This document shows, piece after piece, positions 8,558-16,321 of a stretch of 64,000 nt of DNA (positions are counted from its first letter, which is position 1; each line of letters opens with the position of its first letter). Position numbers and translations under genes: made by a program. The stretch is from positions 3,224,001 to 3,288,000 of the forward strand of contig CP061009.1 of NCBI GenBank assembly GCA_025808375.1. The letters are read 5' to 3'. The notes beneath the pieces were generated by a model. The model saw only the letters and a program-made list of their open reading frames with translations. It ran no database searches and was not told the DNA's origin. This DNA comes from Duncaniella muricolitica (lineage in GTDB: Bacteria; Bacteroidota; Bacteroidia; Bacteroidales; Muribaculaceae).

Positions 8558-9944
8558 TTTAAACAATGATTCGGTAAAAATTACCGAAGTAGTTGAAACT
8601 TAAGTTAATATATCGAATTGTCAAATACAAATGAATCGCCAAAACGTTCATTATAAAAACATTAGACAATATGAACGTATTGGCGATTCTCAAAGACTTC
8701 ACCTTTCGGTGTAAGTCGGTATTTGAAAATACTACAACCAAGATGAGCAAAAGGTTCCTCAACTGGCTGATTTTAACAATACGCACTGTGGCGGTGATTC
8801 CGGGCAAAGTCAATTTTACCCGGCTGTCGCGCTATGGCGGTCGTACAGCCAAGACCTTTGCCTCCAATTTCAAGACATCCGTAGACTGGATGAAAGTCAA
8901 CATAGGTATGGCGCAGGATTGTTTTGGGCCGGCCGATGACATGGCAGTGGCAATCGATCCGTCCTTCATTTCAAAGCAGGCAGACTGACGTATGGCATAG
9001 GCCGTTTCTGGTCTGGGGTGGCACAACGTGTCAAACGCGGTCTGGAGATAATGGCGATCGGGGCAATAAGTCTGAGTAAACATACATGCGTGATGCTCGG
9101 TGCTGTCCAGTCACCGAACTTCAGGACTCTTGAATCTGAGAAACAAATGTCAATGCTTGGCTGGTATGTGGCACTTGTCAGGTCAAAGGCGACAGAGCTG
9201 CTCTCACTGACGGATATTCTGGTTGCCGATGCCTTTTTTTCTCCAAATATGAGTTTGTAAATGAAGTGATTGGCATGGGATTTCGATTTGTCGGGAGATT
9301 ACGTGCCAACTCATATCTGAGGTATCTGGCCATACCGGATTCCTCCGCCCCGCGAAGACGCGGCAGAAAGAAAAAAAGTATGGAGAGAAAGTGGATTTCT
9401 CCAACCTTGACATGTCCGTGTTCACTTCATTCATATATGAGGATTCCAAAGGAAACAAAACCCGATGTCACACGGCGGTCGTACATTCGAGGGCATTGAA
9501 ACGCGACATCCGTATCGTGGTCTGTCCGGTTGAAAACGCAGAGCCTCTTCTTTACTTCTCTACCGACACCAATATGAGGCCTGAAAAAGATCATCGGTTT
9601 CTACCGCACCCGCTTTCAGATTGAGTTCGGTATACGCGATGCCAAGCAGTTTACCGGACTTCAGTCACAGCAGACCCGCGACAGGGAGCGGCTTGACTTT
9701 GCGTTCAATCTTTCCTTCACAGCCCTCAATGTCTGCAAAGAGGTCATAAGGAAGGATTATTCGGATCTTTCGGTAGCGCAGTTCAAACGGCTTATGTTTG
9801 AATCTTATATCGCCTCAACAATTATTTCGACTTGCGGAAAATCTCCGCATCTCAAAATAATTAAGAAAATAAATCATCGGTTGGCTCAGTTAGCGGCTTA
9901 GCCAAGGCTGAACAACCTCAAATTTTACCGAATCATTGTTTAAA
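8558..9944. mobile_element. Decayed IS4-family insertion sequence
   Basis: A 1387-bp element bounded by inverted repeats TTTAAACAATGATTCGGTAA at both ends (8558-8582 and 9921-9944, perfect over about 22 bases). It encloses one transposase reading direction on the plus strand, broken by four frameshifts. I found no convincing target-site duplication: the flanks read AGATGCG and AAGTGATG. The size and the YREK motif of the transposase fit the IS4 family. Confidence 0.85.
8671..9901 (+). pseudogene. IS4-family transposase, broken by four frameshifts
   Basis: The pieces join into one DDE transposase of about 410 residues. The first Asp is in DDMAVAIDPSFISK and the second in ILVADAFFSKYEF. The C-terminal FYRTRFQIEFGIRDAKQ contains Y-2-R-3-E-6-K, the IS4 family signature. 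The frame changes near 8980, 9237, 9373 and 9586. The last three sit at T7, A7 and A5 tracts, so either slippage mutations or sequencing errors could explain them. Neighbouring genes show no such damage. The ATG at 8671 and the stop TAG at 9899-9901 appear to be the original ends. The enzyme is not functional as written. Confidence 0.85.
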
Positions 9945-10283
9945 AAGTGATGAAAATAAAAAAATACGGTTACTGTTCTCTTTTTTATAATGCAATCGAT
10001 GGTCAGCGTAGGGCGACCTGATGTTTTATAGATTCGATTGATTAACACGGAGCGATTAAATATTGTTCACAGTTTTTTTATAAAAATATCAAATGCAAAA
10101 AAATTCTTATCCCGACGTGAACCATTTACACCCACCTGCGTTAAGATTGATGTAATGCAAACCCTAACCGACATTTTTATAGATTCATTTACTAAAAATT
10201 AATATTCACGGAAAACTCAGGATGCCCCTCCCCCACTCTCCGGGACCCCATCCTGCGCATCACATCACAACACTATTACGATT
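9945..10283. other. Intergenic region between the IS remnant and the phosphatase gene
   Basis: 339 AT-rich bases without a gene. Two copies of a TTTTATAGATTC word lie at about 10022 and 10169. A short inverted repeat CAGGATG / CATCCTG (about 10219-10257), with GC-rich sequence inside, falls in the probable leader of the phosphatase gene. No clear TTTG / TAnnTTTG promoter was found. Confidence 0.4.
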
Positions 10284-11588
10284 ATGAGAGCAATTATCGC
10301 ATCAGCCCTGGCACTCATTTGTCTGGGCACCCCTACCATCCTCAACGCACAGGCACAGCGCAGTCAGGAATTTAAAGATAAATACAAACTGAAAGAAGCC
10401 GTCGTGCTCAGCCGCCACAACATACGCTCCCCGCTCAGCGACAGCAAGAGCGACCTCGGACGCATGACTCCCCACGAATGGACCAAATGGAGTGCCGGCA
10501 AGAGCGAACTCACCTCACGCGGCGGAGCACTCGAGACCATGATGGGCCAGTATTTCCGCAAATGGGCAGTCGACGCAGGCTTGTTTCCCGAAAACTACAC
10601 CCCGACAGCCGATGACCTCAACATCATAGCCAACTCTATGCAACGCTGCATCGCCACAGCCCAATACTTCTCGTCAGGCTTCATGCCCGTGGGCGGCGTG
10701 CGTGTCAACCACCGCTACACCCCCAGCAAGATGGACCCCCTCTTCAATCCCCAGCTCACCAAGGTCAGCCCCGAGTTTGTAGCCACAGCCATGGAGCAGA
10801 TCAACGCCATGGGCGGCAAGAAAGGCATCGTGGGCATCAACGAAGCCATAGCTCCCAACTATGAGTTCATACAGGAAGTAATGGACACCAAAGACTCCCC
10901 CATGGCCAAGAGCAACGACCCCAAGCTCAAGGATTTCACCAACTATAACACCGAGATTGTGCTTGAGAAGTTCAAAGAACCCTCGATGAAAGCCGGCTCG
11001 GCTCTCAAGGACCTCAACGCAGCCTCCGACGCCTTCATCCTCCAATATTACGAGGAACCCGACTCCGTAAAAGCAGCCTTCGGCAAAAAACTCACCCGCG
11101 ACCAGTGGTCACAGCTCGCCCACATCAAGGACGTATATCAGGACGTACTCTTCACCGCGCCTATCGTAGCCGTAAACGTGGCCAATCCGCTCATTCAGTA
11201 CATGTATGACGAGCTTCTCTCGCCCGACCGCAAATTCACATTCCTCGTAGGCCACGACAGCAACCTCTCGTCAGTAGCCACAGCTCTCGGCGTAGAAGAA
11301 TACGAACTGCCCGACGCCATCGAGAAAAAGACACCCATCGGCTCAAAGATAGTAATCGAAAAGTTTGAGGGAGCCGACGGACAGGAATATGCCGACATCA
11401 ACATCGTATACCAGACCGTCGACCAGCTCCGCAACATGGAACTCCTCTCGCTCGACAATCCCCCGATGATATATCCCCTCTCGCTCAAAGGCCTTGAAAA
11501 GAACGCCGACGGCCTCTACAAGCTCGCCGACCTCGAAAACCGCTTCGAAGAAGCCCTCGCCGCCTACGACGCCATCCCCGCTAAGTAA
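10284..11588 (+). CDS. Histidine-type acid phosphatase, glucose-1-phosphatase-like
   Basis: 434 residues with a signal peptide of about 22 residues (ending LNAQAQ), so periplasmic or exported. The active-site motif is SRHNIRSPL near residue 43. Having RHN instead of the usual RHG is characteristic of glucose-1-phosphatase (Agp) within the histidine acid phosphatase family. The proton donor pair is in VGHDSNLSSVATALG near residue 325, followed by TPIGSKIVIEKF, which also matches Agp. Such enzymes release phosphate from glucose-1-phosphate and, in some relatives, phytate. The gene is monocistronic: the IS remnant lies upstream and a 17-bp hairpin downstream. Phytase activity is possible but cannot be read from the sequence. 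Confidence 0.88.
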   Translation: MRAIIASALALICLGTPTILNAQAQRSQEFKDKYKLKEAVVLSRHNIRSPLSDSKSDLGRMTPHEWTKWSAGKSELTSRGGALETMMGQYFRKWAVDAGLFPENYTPTADDLNIIANSMQRCIATAQYFSSGFMPVGGVRVNHRYTPSKMDPLFNPQLTKVSPEFVATAMEQINAMGGKKGIVGINEAIAPNYEFIQEVMDTKDSPMAKSNDPKLKDFTNYNTEIVLEKFKEPSMKAGSALKDLNAASDAFILQYYEEPDSVKAAFGKKLTRDQWSQLAHIKDVYQDVLFTAPIVAVNVANPLIQYMYDELLSPDRKFTFLVGHDSNLSSVATALGVEEYELPDAIEKKTPIGSKIVIEKFEGADGQEYADINIVYQTVDQLRNMELLSLDNPPMIYPLSLKGLEKNADGLYKLADLENRFEEALAAYDAIPAK

Positions 11589-11609
11589 AAAGCCCGGTAA
11601 ATACACAAC

Positions 11610-11648
11610 GACAAAAGTCACAAAAGTTTCTCTTTTGTGACTTTTGTC
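11610..11648. terminator. 17-bp perfect hairpin after the phosphatase gene
   Basis: GACAAAAGTCACAAAAG (11610-11626) and its exact reverse complement (11632-11648) around a five-base loop. It is made of the same CAAAAG words as the hairpins at 5322-5445 and 44906-44966. Confidence 0.7.
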
Positions 11649-11716
11649 ATTTCTCTGATCGGGGATAGACTTTTTATTATCCGTAATTATGCAATAAATT
11701 CACTACAATTAGGTAT

Positions 11717-11746
11717 TTTGAGATTGGAAATTAGTGATTAATTTTG
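11717..11746 (+). promoter_or_regulatory. Bacteroidota-type promoter for feoAB
   Basis: TTTG (11717-11720), 18-base spacer, TAATTTTG (11739-11746), ending 24 bases before the ATG at 11771. Confidence 0.6.
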
Positions 11747-11770
11747 CAGTCGGTAAATTACGCATTGACT

Positions 11771-14179
11771 ATGAGACTATCGCAGCTCACCACCGGAGAG
11801 ACCGGCGTCATTATAAAGATATTAGGCCACGGAGCATTTCGCAAACGCATGATCGAGATGGGATTTGTGCGCGGACAGGACATCAAGGTACTGATGGCCG
11901 CCCCGCTCAAAGACCCCGTCAAATATGAAATTATGGGTTATGAAGTGTCACTGCGCCGAGCCGAAGCCGACCTCGTGGAAGTGGAACCCACCGTCGACGG
12001 CCTGCCCCACGAATCCGTGGCCCACACCAACACCGTGGACGACACATGCGAACAGGTCACTGCCATACGCCACGAGAAACACAAGGTGATCAACATCGCC
12101 CTTATCGGCAACCCCAACTGCGGCAAGACATCGCTCTTCAATGTAGCCTCGGGCGCACGCGAGCACGTAGGCAATTACAGCGGCGTGACGGTCGACGCAA
12201 AGAAAGGCTCATTCACCCACAACGGCTACCGATTCAACATCGTCGACCTTCCCGGCACCTACTCTCTGGCCTCCTATTCGCCCGAAGAACTGTATGTCCG
12301 ACGCTATCTGCGCGACGAGACCCCCGACGTAATCATCAACGTGGTTGACGGCTCCAATCTCGAGCGCAACCTCTACCTCACCACCGAGCTTATCGACATG
12401 GACCGCTCCATGGTGATAGCCCTCAACATGTATGACGAGCTGGAGCGCGACGGCACACAGCTCGACTACCGCACTCTCGGCGAGATGATAGGAGTGCCCA
12501 TAATCCCGACCGCAGCCAAGAGCGGCCGCGGCATCAACGAACTGTTTGACACCGTGATACGCATCTATGAAGGCACCGAGCCCTCGGTACGCCACGTGCA
12601 CGTATCGCTCGGCTCACAGCTCGAAAAAGCACTCTCAGGCATCAAGGACGAACTCAAATCACACCCCTCCGTAGAGCGTCAGTTCTCACCGCGCTATCTT
12701 GCCATCAAGCTCCTCGAAGGTGATGCCGAAGTGCAGCATCAGGTGCTCTCGCTCCCCGACGCCGAACACTTGCTGAAGATGCGCGACAAAAGCGTCGAGG
12801 AGTTCAAGCGTGTCAACCCCACCCTCGACATCACATCGGCCATCGCCGACGAAAAATACGGATTCATAGCCGGCGCGCTCGCCGAGACAATGGTCAAAGA
12901 AGAAAAAGCCGGCTACAGCTCCACCCACATCATCGACACCATCGTCACCAACAAACTGTTTGGTTTCCCGATATTCCTGGCCATAATGACCTTCATCTTC
13001 TGGGCCACATTCTACATCGGCTCATTCCCGATGGAATGGATCGAATCACTGGTAAGCTGGCTCGGAGACCTCTCACGCGAATATCTGCCCGACGGCTGGA
13101 TCAAAGACCTCGTGGCCGACGGCATCATAGGAGGCGTGGGCGGCGTCATCGTATTCCTGCCCAACATCCTCATCCTCTATGCATGCATCTCGTTCATGGA
13201 AGACTCCGGCTACATGGCCCGAGCCGCCTTCATCATGGACAGACTCATGCACCGTCTGGGTCTGCACGGCAAGTCATTCATACCGCTCGTGATGGGATTT
13301 GGCTGCACCGTACCCTCAATAATGGCCACACGCTCCATCGAAAGCCGTTCGAGCCGACTCATCACCATACTCATCAACCCCTTTGTGAGCTGCTCGGCCC
13401 GACTCCCCATCTACGTGCTGCTCATCGGCACATTCTTCCCCTCGCATGCCACACTTGTATTTCTGAGCATCTATCTCTTCGGCATATTTGTGGCCGGACT
13501 CACTGCCAGACTCCTGCGCCGCTTCTGGTTTGGTGAAGACGAGACCCCGTTTGTAATGGAACTCCCCCCCTACCGCGTGCCCACATTCAAAGCCACCATG
13601 CGCCACATGTGGGGCAAAGGCGAACAGTATCTGCGCAAAATGGGCGGCATAATCCTCGTGGCAAGCATCTTCGTGTGGGTGCTCAACTACTTCCCGCGCC
13701 ACGAACAACCCTCACCTGCAGCCATGGAGCAGACCGTGACACCGGCCGACAACTCAGCCATCGACCCCTCGTCCGACTCCTACCTGCAGATGGTGGGCAA
13801 AGCACTCAACCCGCTCATGGAACCGCTCGGCTTTCACTGGCGTGCGACAGTGGCAGCCATAGCCGGCGTCCCCGCCAAAGAAATCGTAGTATCAACGCTC
13901 GGAGTACTCTACACAGGCGACGAAGAAGCCGAGGACAGCACCCTCTCGACACGTCTCACGGAGACAAACCCCGTCACCGGCCGTCCCGACTTCACCCCGG
14001 CCATGGCACTGAGCTTCATGATATTCATCCTCCTCTACTGTCCGTGCATAGCCACAGTCACAGCCGTTGTCCGAGAGACCGGCAATCCCCGCTACGGCCT
14101 TTTCACAATCATCTACAACACCCTCGTCGCCTGGCTCTTCGCCTTCATCGTCTACCGCATCGCACTCCTTGTGCTGTAA
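11771..14179 (+). CDS. feoB: Ferrous iron transporter, FeoA-FeoB fusion
   Basis: 802 residues from ATG 11771; an earlier in-frame TTG falls inside the promoter. Residues 1-75 are a FeoA SH3-like domain (MRLSQLTTGE, GFVRGQDIKV). The FeoB G domain starts near residue 105 with the P-loop GNPNCGKTSLFN, then DLPGTYSL and the segment ALNMYDE. The membrane part (about residues 380-800) includes two Gate-type blocks (GFGCTVPSIMATR and GVPAKEIVVSTLGVLY). It imports Fe2+ across the inner membrane, driven by the GTPase domain. Fused FeoA-FeoB is common in Bacteroidota. It stands alone; its stop is 69 bases before the AT-rich DUF262 cassette, which looks inserted between feoB and ssb. Confidence 0.96.
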   Translation: MRLSQLTTGETGVIIKILGHGAFRKRMIEMGFVRGQDIKVLMAAPLKDPVKYEIMGYEVSLRRAEADLVEVEPTVDGLPHESVAHTNTVDDTCEQVTAIRHEKHKVINIALIGNPNCGKTSLFNVASGAREHVGNYSGVTVDAKKGSFTHNGYRFNIVDLPGTYSLASYSPEELYVRRYLRDETPDVIINVVDGSNLERNLYLTTELIDMDRSMVIALNMYDELERDGTQLDYRTLGEMIGVPIIPTAAKSGRGINELFDTVIRIYEGTEPSVRHVHVSLGSQLEKALSGIKDELKSHPSVERQFSPRYLAIKLLEGDAEVQHQVLSLPDAEHLLKMRDKSVEEFKRVNPTLDITSAIADEKYGFIAGALAETMVKEEKAGYSSTHIIDTIVTNKLFGFPIFLAIMTFIFWATFYIGSFPMEWIESLVSWLGDLSREYLPDGWIKDLVADGIIGGVGGVIVFLPNILILYACISFMEDSGYMARAAFIMDRLMHRLGLHGKSFIPLVMGFGCTVPSIMATRSIESRSSRLITILINPFVSCSARLPIYVLLIGTFFPSHATLVFLSIYLFGIFVAGLTARLLRRFWFGEDETPFVMELPPYRVPTFKATMRHMWGKGEQYLRKMGGIILVASIFVWVLNYFPRHEQPSPAAMEQTVTPADNSAIDPSSDSYLQMVGKALNPLMEPLGFHWRATVAAIAGVPAKEIVVSTLGVLYTGDEEAEDSTLSTRLTETNPVTGRPDFTPAMALSFMIFILLYCPCIATVTAVVRETGNPRYGLFTIIYNTLVAWLFAFIVYRIALLVL

Positions 14180-14196
14180 AACATATATGCGACTTT

Positions 14197-14251
14197 CATA
14201 TTTTATTTGATGGTTTACGTATCTTTGTACAAAACTATCAAATAAAATATG
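14197..14251. promoter_or_regulatory. Palindrome flanking the -7 box of the DUF262 operon
   Basis: Arms 14197-14215 and 14233-14251 are reverse complements at 18 of 19 positions. The right arm ends exactly on the ATG of the first DUF262 gene. The space between them contains TATCTTTG (14220-14227), a TAnnTTTG -7 box, so transcription would begin near the right arm. The layout suggests an operator rather than a transcribed terminator. The protein that would bind it is unknown. Confidence 0.55.
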
Positions 14252-16321
14252 AAACCCACTACAATATTGGATAGCCCTAACATACTTGAACCACGTGCAA
14301 TCGTCGGGACACATACTGATGATAAAATTATTGAAGGTATTTGCGGTAAAAACTTCTTTATTCCGTCTTATCAACGAGGATATCGATGGAATGAGCTTCA
14401 GGTAAAGCAGCTTATCAATGATTTATATGAATTTTTCTATTCAACTCATGATTCGGGCGATTTTTACTGTCTGCAACCTATAGTCCTGAAAACGATCACT
14501 GATATTGAGCGAAAAATCGCATTAAACCTGTCAGCAGATGAAACATGGTATGAAGTAATTGATGGACAACAACGTCTGACTACAATACGTATCATACTCG
14601 CTTTAATGCAGAAATTAACCCAAAGAAAGGGAGGTCCGTCATTCAGACTTTATTACGAAACCCGCCCAAATCTTAAAGACGTTTTTTCGGCCATTGAAGT
14701 CTATGATATTTATGAAGATGACGAAGATAAACCGGAATCATACAAAGCAAGATTCAAATCGCAATATGACGGGACTGATATTGATTCGTGGCACATCTTA
14801 AAAGCAGCCAATCATATACTCGATTTCTTTCAAAATAATGAAATACCCGGAATCAGTATCGATACATTTCTTGGTAAATTCAAAGAATGCTTTACAAATA
14901 CTGTTAGATTTGACAATACTAAATCTGACCATAAGTCAGTGCAGGTTTTATGGTACGAACTGAAAGACCACGACCAAAATAGTGCCTCAGCATTATTTAA
15001 ACGTCTTAATGAAATGTGCATAAAACTCAACAATGCAGAACTGATACGAGCATTATTTTTATCCGATTCAGCCCACTACTCTGTAGACCAAGAAATAACT
15101 CAAGGCATAACCGATCCGCTGCTTATCAATAAGATAACTGCAAGAGAACGAAACCGCAAACAGTCCCATATCATAACTCAATGGGATATGATAGAGCATC
15201 GTCTGCGAGAGCCTCGTCTATGGGCCTTCATATACAATGAGCAAAACCAGTCAAAATATAATTGCAGAATAGAATACATTTTTGATCTTATATCACAAAA
15301 ATCTGAATCTGACCGCGACTCACTGACCACACTATTGGCATTCGAAGCCATGTCCCATAGGACTATTGACGGAACTGCTGATCCTCTATGGAATTTGTGG
15401 TTAAAAGTGGAAATGTACTTCGCTACATTACTCGCATGGTCAGAAGACCGTGACATGTATCATCTTATAGGTTATCTTGTCGCCACCAATGGACGAAAAG
15501 CTCTTGTCGACCTGTTATCCAAAGCATCAGAGAAGACCAAAAAAGACTTCAAGAAATACATCCATACACTCATCACCCAAACTGTCAGACTACCTGAAAA
15601 CATAAATGACATCGAACAATTGTCATACATAAACCCAAGCGATTATAAAGTGATGCGCCAATTATTGTTTCTATTCAATATAGAATCAACGCGACAATCA
15701 GTTTCCGAACCGTTTTTCCCATTTGAACGATATAAAGAATCATCCTGGACTCTTGAACACATACATGCCCAGAATTCCGATCTCATTGATCAGAACAACC
15801 GATCGAAATGGGAAGAATTTATCACTATAAATCTTACCTCACTCAGAAATCTCCAATCGCGTTTTAAAGGCACACCTCTCGATTCTTCCGAGACTATCGA
15901 ACTACTGAACACACATCTTAATGACATGCAATCCGACACTTATACATTCATGCGTTTCCGTCAGATGTTCGATATACTATCAGCCTATTATGACAGGCTT
16001 GCTGAAAATAAGGCTAAAGCCGGGCAACTTCACTCCATATCAAATATGGCATTACTTAGCGGAAATGTCAATTCCTCAATAGGTAATTCGGTTTTTGAAG
16101 TAAAACGCCAAAAAATCATAGAGATGGATGCCGCTGGAGAATACATTCCGTTATGTACCCGTAAAGTATTTCTGAAATATTACAATACAAACGATTGTGA
16201 TTTTAAAGTTTCTCAAATGTTTTTCTGGGGTGAGCAAGACCGCATCAACTATCTTTCTCATCTGAAATCCATCCTCTCTCCATATACAACATCCGCCACC
16301 ACCTCTAACAATCCCCGATAA
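14249..16321 (+). CDS. DUF262 and DUF1524 (HNH) protein, putative restriction/defence nuclease
   Basis: 690 residues, no signal peptide. The N-terminal DUF262 domain has FFIPSYQRGYRW (residues 36-47), the catalytic-type motif EVIDGQQRLTT (102-112) and LFKRLNEMCIKLNNAELIRA. The C-terminal DUF1524 region has the HNH-type motif LEHIHAQ (502-508) and SNMALLSGNVNSSIGN with FEVKR (598-620), a complete set of histidine and asparagine metal-site candidates. The same two domains make up the type IV restriction enzyme GmrSD, which cuts glucosylated DNA, and SspE of phosphorothioate defence. Codons are clearly AT-richer than in flanking genes, a sign of transfer. The stop overlaps the next gene by one base (TAATG). 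The target in this case is unknown; no methylase or modification gene is nearby. Confidence 0.85.
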   Translation: MKPTTILDSPNILEPRAIVGTHTDDKIIEGICGKNFFIPSYQRGYRWNELQVKQLINDLYEFFYSTHDSGDFYCLQPIVLKTITDIERKIALNLSADETWYEVIDGQQRLTTIRIILALMQKLTQRKGGPSFRLYYETRPNLKDVFSAIEVYDIYEDDEDKPESYKARFKSQYDGTDIDSWHILKAANHILDFFQNNEIPGISIDTFLGKFKECFTNTVRFDNTKSDHKSVQVLWYELKDHDQNSASALFKRLNEMCIKLNNAELIRALFLSDSAHYSVDQEITQGITDPLLINKITARERNRKQSHIITQWDMIEHRLREPRLWAFIYNEQNQSKYNCRIEYIFDLISQKSESDRDSLTTLLAFEAMSHRTIDGTADPLWNLWLKVEMYFATLLAWSEDRDMYHLIGYLVATNGRKALVDLLSKASEKTKKDFKKYIHTLITQTVRLPENINDIEQLSYINPSDYKVMRQLLFLFNIESTRQSVSEPFFPFERYKESSWTLEHIHAQNSDLIDQNNRSKWEEFITINLTSLRNLQSRFKGTPLDSSETIELLNTHLNDMQSDTYTFMRFRQMFDILSAYYDRLAENKAKAGQLHSISNMALLSGNVNSSIGNSVFEVKRQKIIEMDAAGEYIPLCTRKVFLKYYNTNDCDFKVSQMFFWGEQDRINYLSHLKSILSPYTTSATTSNNPR

